From: Cystobacter ferrugineus
GTDB taxonomy: Bacteria; Myxococcota; Myxococcia; Myxococcales; Myxococcaceae
Reading direction: 5' to 3'
Assembly (NCBI RefSeq): GCF_001887355.1
Contig: NZ_MPIN01000011.1
Span: 1 to 64,000 of the forward strand
Length of the DNA: 64,000 nt
A model generated the notes under the pieces. The model did no database searches. It saw only the letters and a program-made list of their open reading frames with translations, and had not been told where the DNA came from. How positions within the stretch are numbered: position 1 is the stretch's first letter; every line of letters begins with the position of its first letter. Below, piece by piece: positions 6,519 to 15,926 of this stretch. The translations under genes and the position numbers were made by a program.

Positions 6519-9068
6519 ATGCACGACGAGAAGGCAGGTCTGTACACGCGCGGCGGGACACGGGTGGCCTTGCAGGGGGTGGAGGTCTCGGGGGAACTGC
6601 TCGGAGGCCATGCCCGGGTGCGCGTGTGCCAGCGCTACCGCAACACCGAGTCGCGGCCCATCGAGGCCGTGTATGTCTTTCCCCTGCCCTCGGACGCCAC
6701 CCTCACCGCCTTCTCGCTCGAGTGCGCCGGGCGGCGCGTGCAGGCCGTCCTCCAGGAGCGGGAGAAGGCCTTCCACACCTATGACGACGCGGTGACGGCG
6801 GGCCATGGCGCCGCGCTGCTCGACCAGGAGCGCCCCAACGTCTTCACCGCCCAGGTGGGCAACCTGCTGCCCGGGGAGGAGACGCGCGTGGAGGTGGAGT
6901 TCCTCCAGGTCCTCCAGGTGGAAGAGGGCTGCCTGTGCTGGGTGCTGCCCACGCTCGTCGCCCCCCGCTACATCCCCGGCACACCCACGGGAGACCGCAC
7001 CTCGCACGGCGTGGCCGAGCCCACCCACCGGGTGCCCGACGCGGACCGCATCACCCCGCCCGTGGGCCACGCGCCCTATGGCCTCACGCTCGAGCTGCTC
7101 GTGTCCCTGGGGCGCGAGGTGGTGGTGGAGAGCCCCTCGCACGGGCTCCAGCTCACGCGCACCGAGGGCGGCACGCGCGTGACGCTCGCCCAGCCGGGCG
7201 TGGCGCTGGATCGGGATGTCGTGCTGAACATCCGCGGCCCGGACGCGGACGCGGCCTTCACCCCGCTCGTCACCCACCGCCAGGGCGACGCGCCGGGCAC
7301 CTTCGCCCTCACCGTGGTGCCGGACCTGCTGGGCCTGGCCGGCGCGCCCCGGCGGCAGGAGGTGGTGTTCGTGGTGGACACCTCGGGCTCCATGGATGGA
7401 GAGAGCCTGCCCCAGGCCCAGGGCGCGCTGCGGCTGTGCCTGCGCCACCTGCGCGAGGGGGACCGCTTCAACATCATCGCCTTCGAGAATGACTTCCGTC
7501 TCTTCTCGCCCCAGCCGGTGCCCTTCACCCAGAAGACGCTGGAGCAGGCGGACCGATGGGTGGCGGCGCTGCAGGCCCACGGCGGCACGGAGCTGCTCGA
7601 GCCCCTGCGCGCCGCGGTGGAGGCCATGCCGGAGGGCGTGGTGGTGCTCCTCACGGATGGGCAGGTGGGCAACGAGTCGGAGATCCTCCAGGCGGTGCTG
7701 GCCGCACGCCAGACGGCGCGCATCTACTCCTTCGGCATCGGCACCAACGTGAGCGACGCGCTGCTCGAGGATCTGGCGCGGCAGACGGGCGGCGCGGTGG
7801 AGTTCATCCACCCGGGCGAGCGCATCGACGACAAGGTGGTGGCCCAGTTCTCACGGGCGCTCGCCCCGCGCGTCACGGACGTGCAGGTGCGCTTCGAGGG
7901 CGTGGAGGCCACGGAGCTGGCGCCCGCCGAGCCCCCGCCCCTCGTGGATGGCATGCCGTGGAGCCTCTTTGGCCGGTACACCACACCGGGCACGGGCACG
8001 GTGGTGCTCAAGGGCCGCTCGGGGACGGAGCCCTTCACCCTCGCCATCGCCGTGAACCTCCCCGCGACGAGCGACCGGCCCGCGGTGGAGAAGTTGTGGG
8101 CCGCCGAGCGCATCCGCGGGTGGCAGGCCGCCTCGCTCGTGGGCCGGCGCGCCGAGTCGCTCAAGGAGCGCATCATCCAGCTCGCGCTCGCGCACGGCCT
8201 CGTGACGCCCTACACCTCCTTCGTCGTGGTGGAGGAGCGCACGGGCGAGCGCCGGGCCTCGGGCCCACCCGAGACGCGCGTCATCCCCGTCCACGCGCCC
8301 CACGGCTGGGCCATGTTCGGCACGGACGCGGGCACGGCGAAGCAGGAGCAGAGCAAGCCAGGCATGCTCCGAAGGGCCATCGCCCTCCCTCCCTCCGCCG
8401 CCCGCACGCGCGGGGCTCCGGCTCCCGACCTGGCCGCGCCACCACCGCCCCCGAGGGCCCCCGCGCCGGCCGCCCCCCTCGCCTCCCTGTCCATGCGCGA
8501 GGGCCCGGCGAAGAAGAGCCGGAGCGGCGCGGTCTACGGCCCGCCCGGCGAAGAGGAGATCACCGGTTCCAGGTTGATGCGTGTGGAGGAGGCGGCCGCG
8601 TCCCTCCAGGAGGCACTGAGCGCCCCTCCGTCCGAGCCAGACATGGCGCTGGAGGACGAGGGGGCCGCGGAGGGGGCCACGCTCCGGGGAACCCCCGTGG
8701 AGCTGCTCGGCCGGCAGCTCGCCAATGGCTTGTGGGCGGGCACCGGTCCGGGGAGCGAGCCCGTGCGGCAGGCGCGTGCCACCGCGCTCGCCTTGTTGGA
8801 GTTGCTACGCCAGGGCATCACCAGCGGCCATGCACTGCATGGGAGCCAGGTGAAGAAGGCCGTGGAGGCGCTGCTCGCGCTGCTGCCCTCGTTGGGCCAT
8901 GCCCCCGAGGTGACCGAGCTCGCCCTGGGCGTGGCGTGGCTCGTGTCCGCGGGCCCTCGCACCCGGGGGCGCATCTCCCAGGCGGCGCGGCCGCTCGCGG
9001 GGCTCAGCGCCCGGTTGGAGGACGAGGCGAAATTGCGCCAGCACGTGGACACCCTGGCCACGCGCTGA
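6519..9068 (+). CDS. VIT and von Willebrand factor A domain protein
   Basis: An 849-residue protein. Residues about 5-140 form a VIT domain (vault/inter-alpha-trypsin type, YRNTESRPIEAVYVFPLP). A vWA domain at about 280-450 has an intact metal-ion-dependent adhesion site (DTSGSM from Asp287). A Pro/Ala-rich linker of about 90 residues and a helical C-terminal region follow. No signal peptide or membrane segment is evident, so the protein may be cytoplasmic. VIT-vWA proteins in animals are secreted binding proteins; the bacterial role is not known. Start ATG 6519 follows AGGAAAGG, 4 bp after the MerR stop, so the pair forms an operon. Confidence 0.85.
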   Translation: MHDEKAGLYTRGGTRVALQGVEVSGELLGGHARVRVCQRYRNTESRPIEAVYVFPLPSDATLTAFSLECAGRRVQAVLQEREKAFHTYDDAVTAGHGAALLDQERPNVFTAQVGNLLPGEETRVEVEFLQVLQVEEGCLCWVLPTLVAPRYIPGTPTGDRTSHGVAEPTHRVPDADRITPPVGHAPYGLTLELLVSLGREVVVESPSHGLQLTRTEGGTRVTLAQPGVALDRDVVLNIRGPDADAAFTPLVTHRQGDAPGTFALTVVPDLLGLAGAPRRQEVVFVVDTSGSMDGESLPQAQGALRLCLRHLREGDRFNIIAFENDFRLFSPQPVPFTQKTLEQADRWVAALQAHGGTELLEPLRAAVEAMPEGVVVLLTDGQVGNESEILQAVLAARQTARIYSFGIGTNVSDALLEDLARQTGGAVEFIHPGERIDDKVVAQFSRALAPRVTDVQVRFEGVEATELAPAEPPPLVDGMPWSLFGRYTTPGTGTVVLKGRSGTEPFTLAIAVNLPATSDRPAVEKLWAAERIRGWQAASLVGRRAESLKERIIQLALAHGLVTPYTSFVVVEERTGERRASGPPETRVIPVHAPHGWAMFGTDAGTAKQEQSKPGMLRRAIALPPSAARTRGAPAPDLAAPPPPPRAPAPAAPLASLSMREGPAKKSRSGAVYGPPGEEEITGSRLMRVEEAAASLQEALSAPPSEPDMALEDEGAAEGATLRGTPVELLGRQLANGLWAGTGPGSEPVRQARATALALLELLRQGITSGHALHGSQVKKAVEALLALLPSLGHAPEVTELALGVAWLVSAGPRTRGRISQAARPLAGLSARLEDEAKLRQHVDTLATR

Positions 9069-9107
9069 ACGCCCGCTCCCCACGGGCGAGGGGCGGTGCC
9101 CCGTGCT

Positions 9108-9404
9108 TCAGCGCTGCTCGAGTGGAGGCGAGCCCGTGCGAGGCCCCTCCACCGGAGTGGGCCAGCCCATGGGCTCGGGCCGGTAGTGCTCCAGCTCCCG
9201 TTTCATGAACCAGGCCACCCCGGCCAGCACCCCGATGTCGTCCAGCCAGCCCAGCAGGGGCAGGAAGTCCGGCACCACATCCACGGGGAAGAGGAAGTAG
9301 GCCACGGCGAACACCCCCAGCAGCCGCCGCCACCGCGGCACGCGAGGATCTCGCACGTAACGGAAGAACCGCGTTCCCATGACTCGAAGACCGGCGACGT
9401 TCAT
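9108..9404 (-). CDS. DUF1232 (YkvA-like) membrane protein
   Basis: A short protein of 98 residues with the DUF1232 core: a hydrophobic segment LLGVFAVAYFLFPVDVVPD followed by FLPLLGWLDDIG, matching the family's YLLSPIDLIPDFIPVLGYLDD pattern. Members are small membrane proteins of unknown function. The ATG at 9404 was preferred because the upstream residues are not family-like; ATG 9380 is a possible alternative. It lies downstream of gyrA on the same strand, beyond a hairpin. Confidence 0.75.
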   Translation of the reverse strand: MNVAGLRVMGTRFFRYVRDPRVPRWRRLLGVFAVAYFLFPVDVVPDFLPLLGWLDDIGVLAGVAWFMKRELEHYRPEPMGWPTPVEGPRTGSPPLEQR

Positions 9405-9481
9405 GCCCCTGCTTACGCAAAGGGGCGTGAAATCATTGCGCGGCCCGGTCGTAGGAAGGGCGGGCCGCTCGTACACCGAGC

Positions 9482-9521
9482 AGCCCGCCCTCACCTTCCT
9501 TCACACCTCAGCGTGCGGGCT
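9482..9521 (-). terminator. Hairpin at the end of gyrA
   Basis: AGCCCGC (9482-9488) and GCGGGCT (9515-9521) are perfect inverted arms with a 26-base loop, beginning at the gyrA stop codon. No T-run follows. It may serve as a transcription stop but is weaker than the other hairpins in the window. Confidence 0.3.
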
Positions 9522-12265
9522 CAGCCCTGCTCGGGCTCGGAGCCCTCGGGCGACTCGGAGCCCTCTGCGGCCTCGGACGGCTCGGCGGCCTCGGGCTTCG
9601 CGGACTCGCCCGCCACCGCCTCGGCCGTCTCGCTCTCGTCCTCCTCGGACTCGGGCAGCTTGGAGATGCCCGTCACCTTCTCATCGGCGCTCTCCAGGGC
9701 GATGAGCCGCACGCCCTGCGTGTTGCGGCCGATGACGGAGATTTCCTTGGCCTTCATGCGGATGAGCATGCCGCCGTTGGTCACCAGCATCACCTCGTCC
9801 TTGTCCGTCACCGGCACGAGGCCCACCACCTTGCCGTTTCGCTCGGTGGTCTTGATGTCGATGATGCCCTTGCCGCCACGGCCCTGCTGCCGGTACTCCG
9901 ACTCCTGGGTGCGCTTGCCGTAGCCGTTCTCCGTCACCGTGAGGATGGTGGTGTCCTTCTCCACCACGTCGGCGCCCACCACCTCGTCGCCGTCCTCCAG
10001 GGTGATGCCCTTGACGCCGTAGGCCTGGCGGCCCATGGAGCGCACTTCCTGCTCGGGGAAGCGGATGCTCATGCCGAGCGCGGTGGACAGGAGGATGTCC
10101 TTGGAGCCGTCGGTGATCTTCACCGCGACGAGCTCGTCCCCCTCGTCGATGCCCAGCGCGATGATGCCGCTGGAGCGCACGTTGGCGAACGCCGACAGGT
10201 CCGTGCGCTTGACCACGCCCTTCTTCGTCACGAAGAAGACGAACTGGTTCTCACCGAACTCGCGCGTCACCAGCACCTGCGCGAGCCGCTCGCCCTCGCC
10301 GAACTGCACCAGGTTCACCATGGCCTTGCCGCGCGAGGTGCGGCCGGCGAGCGGCAGCTCGTGCACCTTGAGCGAGTAGAGCCGGCCCTTGTTGGTGATG
10401 GGCATGAGGAAGGCGTGGGTGCTGGCCACGAACATGTCGGTGACGAAGTCGTCCTCCTTCGTCGTCGCCCCCGTCTTGCCGCGTCCACCGCGCTTCTGAG
10501 CCCGGTACTCGGACAGCGGCGAGCGCTTGACGTAGCCGGTGTGCGAGAGCGTCACCACCATGGTCTCCTCGGCGATGAGGTCCTCGCTGGTGATTTCCTC
10601 CACCGAGCCGGTGATCTCCGTGCGCCGCTTGTCGGCGTAGCGCTCGCGGACCTCCCTGAGCTCCGTCTTGATGACGTTGAGCAGGCTGGACTCGTGGGCG
10701 AGGATGTCCTCCAGGCGGAGGATCTCCCGCACCAGGTCCACCAGCTCGCGGAACAGCTCCTCGCGCTGCAGGCCGGTGAGCCGCTGCAGGCGCATCTCGA
10801 GGATGTTCTTGGCCTGATCCTCGCTGAAGCCGGCGCCCTCGTAGCGGTGCTCCAGGCCCGAGTAGTTCGGCTCCTCGGCGCGCGCGCGCGACTCGAGCAG
10901 CGCCATCTGCGCCTTGGCCTGCGCGTAGTCGATGCGCTGCAGGTCCTTGAAGCGCTCGCGCTCGTAGAGCGCCGGGGAGAGGATGTGCATGAGGCCCCAG
11001 CGAGCCTCGTCCGGGTCGCGCGAGGCGCGAATCAGGCTGACCACCAGGTCGATGAGATCCTGCGCGACGAGCAAGCCCTCGACGATGTGGCGGCGGGCGC
11101 GCGCCTTGCGCAGCTCGAAGCGGCTGCGGCGCGTCACCACGTCGCGGCGGTGGGAGATGAACCGGTCGAGCAGCTCCTTGAGGTTGAGCGTGCGCGGCTG
11201 GCCGCCGTCGATGGCGAGCATCACCGCCCCGAAGGTGGTCTCCATGGGGGTGTTGGCGTACAGGTTGTTGAGCACCACCCCGGCGATGGCATCGCGCTTG
11301 AGCTCCACCACGATGCGCATGCCATGGCGGTCGCTCTCGTCGCGGATGTCGCTGATGCCCTCGAGCTTCTTCTCGCGCACCAGGTCGGCGATCTTCTCGA
11401 TGAGCCGCGCCTTGTTCACCTGGTAGGGGATTTCCGTGACGATGATGCTCTCGCGGTCGCCCTTCTTGGAGGTTTCGATCTCCGTGCGCGCCCGGATGGT
11501 GATCTGCCCGCGGCCCGTCTCGTAGGCGCGGACGATGCCCTCGCGGCCGGTGATGATGCCGGAGGTGGGGAAGTCCGGACCGGTGATGAACTGCATCAGG
11601 TCGCGGACGGTGGCCTCGGGATGGTCGATGAGGTGCAGCGTGCCGTCGACCACCTCGCCCAGGTTGTGGGGCGGCACGTTGGTGGTCATACCCACGGCGA
11701 TGCCGGAGCTGCCGTTGACCAGGAGGTTGGGGAACTTGGTGGGCAGGACGAGCGGCTCGAGCAGCGAGTCGTCGTAGTTGGGACCGAAGTCGATGGTCTC
11801 CTTCTCGATGTCGGCGAGCATCTCCTCGGCCAGCCGCTCCATGCGCACTTCCGTGTAGCGCATGGCCGCGGGGGAATCGCCGTCCACCGAGCCGAAGTTG
11901 CCCTGGCCGTCCACGAGCAGGTAGCGCAGGGACCAGTCCTGCGCGAGCCGCACCATGGCGTCGTAGACGGAGGCGTCGCCGTGGGGGTGGTACTTACCGA
12001 TGACGTCGCCCACCACGCGCGCGCTCTTCTTGTAGGCGCGGTTGTGGAAGTTGCCCAGGTCGTTCATCGCGTAGAGCACGCGGCGGTGCACGGGCTTGAG
12101 GCCATCGCGCACGTCGGGCAGGGCGCGCCCGATGATGACGGACATCGAGTAGTCGAGATACGAGCGGCGCATCTCGTCTTCGATGTTGACGTGGATGAGT
12201 TCTCCCACGCCGCCCGAAGGAGGCGCGGGGGGCGTTGCCGGCTTGTCGGTGGTGTCGTCGGCCAT
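9521..12265 (-). CDS. gyrA: DNA gyrase subunit A
   Basis: The 914-residue protein is the DNA-cutting subunit of gyrase, which with GyrB introduces negative supercoils using ATP. The N-terminal winged-helix and tower domains contain the active-site Tyr137 in AMRYTEVRM. The C-terminal beta-pinwheel holds a GyrA box (QKRGGRGK near residue 588), which separates it from ParC, and the protein ends in a long acidic Glu/Ser tail. In the quinolone-binding region ([10 protein letters not shown]) the position matching E. coli Ser83 is Ala98, while the Asp87 equivalent is kept (Asp102). The gene is not next to gyrB and appears to be transcribed alone or with the DUF1232 gene. Confidence 0.97.
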   Translation of the reverse strand: MADDTTDKPATPPAPPSGGVGELIHVNIEDEMRRSYLDYSMSVIIGRALPDVRDGLKPVHRRVLYAMNDLGNFHNRAYKKSARVVGDVIGKYHPHGDASVYDAMVRLAQDWSLRYLLVDGQGNFGSVDGDSPAAMRYTEVRMERLAEEMLADIEKETIDFGPNYDDSLLEPLVLPTKFPNLLVNGSSGIAVGMTTNVPPHNLGEVVDGTLHLIDHPEATVRDLMQFITGPDFPTSGIITGREGIVRAYETGRGQITIRARTEIETSKKGDRESIIVTEIPYQVNKARLIEKIADLVREKKLEGISDIRDESDRHGMRIVVELKRDAIAGVVLNNLYANTPMETTFGAVMLAIDGGQPRTLNLKELLDRFISHRRDVVTRRSRFELRKARARRHIVEGLLVAQDLIDLVVSLIRASRDPDEARWGLMHILSPALYERERFKDLQRIDYAQAKAQMALLESRARAEEPNYSGLEHRYEGAGFSEDQAKNILEMRLQRLTGLQREELFRELVDLVREILRLEDILAHESSLLNVIKTELREVRERYADKRRTEITGSVEEITSEDLIAEETMVVTLSHTGYVKRSPLSEYRAQKRGGRGKTGATTKEDDFVTDMFVASTHAFLMPITNKGRLYSLKVHELPLAGRTSRGKAMVNLVQFGEGERLAQVLVTREFGENQFVFFVTKKGVVKRTDLSAFANVRSSGIIALGIDEGDELVAVKITDGSKDILLSTALGMSIRFPEQEVRSMGRQAYGVKGITLEDGDEVVGADVVEKDTTILTVTENGYGKRTQESEYRQQGRGGKGIIDIKTTERNGKVVGLVPVTDKDEVMLVTNGGMLIRMKAKEISVIGRNTQGVRLIALESADEKVTGISKLPESEEDESETAEAVAGESAKPEAAEPSEAAEGSESPEGSEPEQG

Positions 12266-12399
12266 GAATTTCTGGATCGGTGGAGAGGCCCGCCCGAGGG
12301 GGCCTCCGCATGGGAATGGGTGTACGTAACCCCCGGATTTTCCAGCGTCAACAATGCTGATGCCCGGGGTGTGGAGAGGAGCCAGAAAGAGGACCCGGA

Positions 12400-12418
12400 G
12401 CCCGCCCGGTTGGCGGGC
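12400..12418 (-). terminator. Hairpin after the 12426-13580 gene
   Basis: GCCCGCC (12400-12406) and GGCGGGC (12412-12418) form a 7-bp perfect stem with a 5-base loop, 8 bp past the stop codon of the unassigned gene on the minus strand. There is no T-run. The position fits a terminator separating that operon from gyrA. Confidence 0.45.
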
Positions 12419-12425
12419 ATTGAAC

Positions 12426-13580
12426 TCAACCCAGGACCTCGCGGGCCTGTTCTACCAGCCGGGTCAGACGCGAGGGCGCCCACCAGCCGCGCGCCACCCG
12501 GGTGCCTATTGCATGCCGTTGGATCAACTCCCGGAGTGCCTCGCACACGCGCTCGCCGTCCGGGCCATGACGGCCTTCATCCGCCTGCCCGGCGAGCTTG
12601 TCCAACCGGGCCCAGCGCGCGGGCGTCCAGCGCTCGTCCTCGGGAATATCCGGCCGCTGCGCGTCCCAGAGTTCATAGGCCACCTCGAACAGCGCCGCCC
12701 GGGCGTCCCCCAGCAGCCCGGGGGCATGCAGGCGCATGTGGGGCGCGTATTCCCGGTCGAAGAGCCACCACATCACCGCCAGACACTCGGCCGCGTCGGG
12801 CGAGAGCGGGGCGAGCCGCAGCCGCGCCATGTGCACCAGCCGACTCCGGGCCTCCTGGTACCAGTACTCGGCGTGAAGCAGACGCTCGGTCCCGGTGCCC
12901 GGCGGGCGGCGCGGCACGAGGGTGGCGCGCTGGCGCAGCTCCGCCACCATGAAGCCCCGCGCGTCCACGCCGGACAGGCGGCGCCAGAGCGAGGCCAGCG
13001 CCGCCTCTCCCCGGGCCCACCCCAGCGCCAGCTCCTCGCGCTGCAGGCTCGAGAAGGGCAGCCGCCCGGAGAGCAGCACCGGGTGCGCGAAGAGCGGCTC
13101 GAGGCGCCCGGCGAACAGCACGGCCTCGCGCAGCGCGGGCAGCGTGTCCGGCAACAGCTCCGCCGCGGTCTGCTCGCGCAGGTGGGCGGGCACCTCGCGG
13201 GGCAGGGTGATGAGCCAATCCTCCAGGGAGCTCATCAGGCTGCCCAGCGACTCCTGGGCGCTGCGTCCGAGCTTGCGCGCCACGTCCCGGGAGAGCTGCT
13301 CGCGCAGCGAGTGCACTTCCCACAAGGTCCGCACGGTCGGGTGATTCGTGGGCCAGTCCTCGGCCTGGGCACGGCGCAGCGCGGGGCCGAGCAGGGCGTC
13401 CAGCGCGTCCTGATGGGCCCGCACCTCGCGCAAGAGGGGCAGTTCCTGCCGCAGACGCTCCTGCCATCGGGACTCGGCCAGCGCGAGCACCAGGCGGTAG
13501 TAGCGCTCCCGGGCGGGCGCGAGCAGAACGGACTGGCCCTCCAGACGGACCTGGAATTCGTCGTCGATGGGCGCGGCCAT
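12426..13580 (-). CDS. Unassigned protein, mainly helical
   Basis: A 384-residue protein rich in Leu, Ala, Arg and Glu, predicted by eye to be almost wholly helical and soluble. No known domain, signal peptide or membrane segment was recognised. Aromatic-rich stretches ([28 protein letters not shown]) may be the conserved core. The ATG at 13580 ([11 protein letters not shown]) was chosen; the upstream part of the frame is low-complexity and overlaps the preceding gene. It starts 22 bp after the TPR gene and is probably in the same operon. Confidence 0.7.
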   Translation of the reverse strand: MAAPIDDEFQVRLEGQSVLLAPARERYYRLVLALAESRWQERLRQELPLLREVRAHQDALDALLGPALRRAQAEDWPTNHPTVRTLWEVHSLREQLSRDVARKLGRSAQESLGSLMSSLEDWLITLPREVPAHLREQTAAELLPDTLPALREAVLFAGRLEPLFAHPVLLSGRLPFSSLQREELALGWARGEAALASLWRRLSGVDARGFMVAELRQRATLVPRRPPGTGTERLLHAEYWYQEARSRLVHMARLRLAPLSPDAAECLAVMWWLFDREYAPHMRLHAPGLLGDARAALFEVAYELWDAQRPDIPEDERWTPARWARLDKLAGQADEGRHGPDGERVCEALRELIQRHAIGTRVARGWWAPSRLTRLVEQAREVLG

Positions 13581-13602
13581 GGGGACGAGTATAGCGCCGG
13601 AC

Positions 13603-14424
13603 TCAAGCCGTCTGGGCGGTGACGTCCTTGGGCCGCAGCGGGGCGGCGAGCCGCTCGGCCTCGACGCCCAGGGGGCCTTCGGGATCCAACGCCTTGGCAC
13701 GCTCGAAGGCGGCGAGCGCGGCCTCGCGATCTCCCTTCAGCTTGAGGGCAACCCCCACGTTGAGGTGCGCGCCAACGTTGTCCCGGTCCATGGAGAGCGC
13801 CTCGCGGAAGGCGGCGAGCGCCTCGTCCAGGTCTCCGGCGAGCAGGGCCTCCTTGCCGGCCTGCACGCGCTTGTCCGCGTCGTTGACGAGTTCCACCTGG
13901 AGCAGGCTGCCCCCGGCCACGGTGAAGATGAGCGCGCGCAGGATGCCGCCCCAGTAGAAGGTCAGGCCCTCGGCGGCCGCCACGGCGGCGATGGGCAGAT
14001 CCGGCAGCAGTTGCTTGCCGCGGAACTTGAAGCGCACCTTCGTGTAGCGGCCCTTGTTCGCCCAGTGGACGACCTCCGCGCGCAGCTTGTTCAAGCCCTC
14101 CTCGATGCGCTTGGGATCGATCTCGAAGGGGAACGCGACGCCGCCCACGGGCTCGCCCGCGGGCAGGGCCTTCTGCTCGGGCACGGACTCCGCCACGGGT
14201 TCGGCGACGAGCCCGGCGAAGGAGGAGGCGGGGGGAAGCACGTCCACCGGAACAGGCGGCGGCACTGGGGCCCGGGCCTTCTTCTTCGCCGCGGGCGGCC
14301 GCGCCTGGGCCACCGGATTCTTCACGGACGAGGGGCGCTTCTTCGCGGCAGCGGCGCTCTTCTTCGGAGCCGCGACGGCCTTCTTCGGGCTCGCCGGGGC
14401 CTTGCGGGGTGAGGTCTTCGCCAT
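13603..14424 (-). CDS. Protein with histone H1-like tail and C-terminal TPR
   Basis: A 273-residue protein in two parts. Residues 1-52 are almost only Lys, Ala, Pro and Ser (PKKAVAAPKKSAAAAKK), like the basic tail of histone H1 or bacterial H1-like proteins, and suggest nucleic-acid binding. After a Pro/Val linker, residues about 95-170 form an unrecognised domain (FEIDPKRIEEGLNKLRAE). Residues about 185-255 are two TPR repeats (AGKEALLAGDLDEALAAFRE, then AHLNVGVALKLKGDREAALA). The role is not known. It is followed after 22 bp by the helical protein gene. Confidence 0.75.
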   Translation of the reverse strand: MAKTSPRKAPASPKKAVAAPKKSAAAAKKRPSSVKNPVAQARPPAAKKKARAPVPPPVPVDVLPPASSFAGLVAEPVAESVPEQKALPAGEPVGGVAFPFEIDPKRIEEGLNKLRAEVVHWANKGRYTKVRFKFRGKQLLPDLPIAAVAAAEGLTFYWGGILRALIFTVAGGSLLQVELVNDADKRVQAGKEALLAGDLDEALAAFREALSMDRDNVGAHLNVGVALKLKGDREAALAAFERAKALDPEGPLGVEAERLAAPLRPKDVTAQTA

Positions 14425-14476
14425 GGTGAGGGGACTCTAACCAGTCGCGAGGCAACGCGCTCGCGGGGGGCGCCCC

Positions 14477-15163
14477 TCACCCGGGCAGCCGCCAATCCAC
14501 GGGCGCGCGCCCGCGCTTCTCCAGCTCCGCGTTGGCGAGGCTGAAGGGCTTGCTGCCGAAGAAGCCCCGCTTGGCCGACAGCGGCGAGGGGTGCGGACCC
14601 TTGATCACCGCATGCCGGCGCTCGTCGATGAGCGCCTCCTTCTTCTGGGCATAGCTGCCCCACAACACGAACACGACCGGCTCCGGCTGCTCGTTCACCG
14701 CCCGGATGACCGCGTCCGTGAAGGCTTCCCAGCCGCGTCCCGCGTGGGAGTTGGGCTCGCTCTCGCGCACCGTCAGCACCGCGTTGAGCAGCAGCACGCC
14801 CCGCTCGGCCCACGGCACCAGCGAGCCCTCCTTCGGCCGGGGCAACCCCAGGTCCGACTGGAGCTCCTTGAAGATGTTCACCAGCGAGGGCGGAGGCTTG
14901 ACGCCCGGCCGCACCGAGAACGCCAGCCCGTGCGCCTGTCCCGCCCCGTGATACGGATCCTGCCCGAGGATGAGGACCTTCACCTGGCCATACGGCGTCA
15001 ACCGGAAGGCCGAGAACAGATCCTCCTCGGGCGGATACACCGTGTGCTGCTGGCGCTCGCGCGCCACGAACTCCTCCAGTTGCCGGAACCCCGGGCTCGC
15101 CAGGACGTCCCGCAGCGCCTCGCGCCACTCCTCCGGGAGCAGGCTCTTCAACGAACTCATCAT
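14477..15163 (-). CDS. ung: Uracil-DNA glycosylase
   Basis: A 228-residue family 1 uracil-DNA glycosylase, which removes uracil from DNA in base-excision repair. The catalytic water-activating motif GQDPYHG is at residues 67-73 (Asp69), and the C-terminal [14 protein letters not shown] loop has the catalytic His191. The length is normal for the family. Two adjacent ATGs (15163 and 15160) are possible starts. No partner repair genes are adjacent. Confidence 0.97.
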   Translation of the reverse strand: MMSSLKSLLPEEWREALRDVLASPGFRQLEEFVARERQQHTVYPPEEDLFSAFRLTPYGQVKVLILGQDPYHGAGQAHGLAFSVRPGVKPPPSLVNIFKELQSDLGLPRPKEGSLVPWAERGVLLLNAVLTVRESEPNSHAGRGWEAFTDAVIRAVNEQPEPVVFVLWGSYAQKKEALIDERRHAVIKGPHPSPLSAKRGFFGSKPFSLANAELEKRGRAPVDWRLPG

Positions 15164-15286
15164 GCCTCCACGACTCGCGTGTCGATGAGACCCCCTCTAC
15201 CCGACTCACGCGGTCAACTCGCGCCCGAGTGCCTGAAAAGTCGGATGGAGGACCCTCGGCGCCCCAGGCGGGCCCCAGAACACGAC

Positions 15287-15316
15287 GGGCCCGGAGAGGA
15301 AATTCCTCCCGGGCCC
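15287..15316. terminator. Strong hairpin between ung and the 15342-15767 gene
   Basis: GGGCCCGGAGAGGAA is followed directly by TTCCTCCCGGGCCC, which pairs with it along 14 bp with a single bulged base. It lies 26 bp past the stop codon of the small minus-strand gene. The lack of a T-run leaves it as a probable, not certain, terminator. Confidence 0.55.
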
Positions 15317-15341
15317 GCGGGTGCGAAGGCTGGCGTCTGGA

Positions 15342-15767
15342 TTACTGCAGCAGCATCTGCGCCATGCGCTGGGCGGCGAGCTCCGTCGCGTTGTTCAGGC
15401 CGAGCTGGCTCAGGCCCTTCTGGGCGAAGTTGCCCATGAGCTGGCCCAGCACGTCCGTCACGCCCTTCTTGCCGGTGGCCAGGTTGAGCGCGGAGCTCAG
15501 GATGCTGTTGCCGCCCGCGCCGTCCAGGAACCCCGCGGCCCCGCCGAACTTGCCCAGGAGGTTGCCGAACACGCCGGCTCCGCCGCCACCACCGGGGATG
15601 AGGCTGGACGCCGCGCTGAACAGCGACTGGGTCAGGCTCTTACCGCTCGCGAGGTTGCCCGCGAAGCCCAGGGCCGCGCCCGCCAGCGGGTTGACCATGG
15701 AGACGATAGGGGCCGCGAAGCTGGCAACCTTTCCAAGAGCCTTACCGATTCCGCCGAGGAAACCCAT
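15342..15767 (-). CDS. Small Gly/Ala-rich hydrophobic protein
   Basis: A 141-residue protein not recognised as any family. It begins MGFLGGIGKALGKVASFAAP and has several moderately hydrophobic Gly/Ala-rich helices, a GGGGGAG hinge near residue 60, and a Gln/Leu-rich end (AAQRMAQMLLQ). There is no classical signal peptide and few charged residues. The look is of an amphipathic, possibly pore- or assembly-forming small protein, but this is a guess. An AAGGAT sequence lies before the ATG. The gene is bounded by hairpins on both sides, suggesting a single-gene transcript. Confidence 0.65.
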   Translation of the reverse strand: MGFLGGIGKALGKVASFAAPIVSMVNPLAGAALGFAGNLASGKSLTQSLFSAASSLIPGGGGGAGVFGNLLGKFGGAAGFLDGAGGNSILSSALNLATGKKGVTDVLGQLMGNFAQKGLSQLGLNNATELAAQRMAQMLLQ

Positions 15768-15859
15768 GATGTGATCCTTTTCGAGGGGCCGCCGCAGCGG
15801 CCGTGAGTGCTACCGACAAAAGGATTCTCGCACGTCGTGATTATTTGTTTCCTGATCCC

Positions 15860-15893
15860 CCGAGAATTTTTCCATTCTTGGAAATGCTCGGGA
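15860..15893. terminator. Nested inverted repeat between two minus-strand genes
   Basis: Outer arms CCCGAG (15860-15865) and CTCGGG (15888-15893) enclose inner arms TTTCCA (15870-15875) and TGGAAA (15880-15885) around a TTCT loop. It lies 33 bp past the stop codon of the 15927-16391 gene and 92 bp upstream of the next gene start. It could end the first transcript or be a regulatory site for the second. No T-run follows on the minus strand. Confidence 0.4.
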
Positions 15894-15926
15894 AATCAAG
15901 AGGATGGGATCGCTCCCGCGAGAAGC

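Noticed and set aside
10361-12952. 863-residue plus-strand open frame opposite gyrA
   Set aside because: Shadow of gyrA; the composition is the complement of its codon bias and no domain can be seen.
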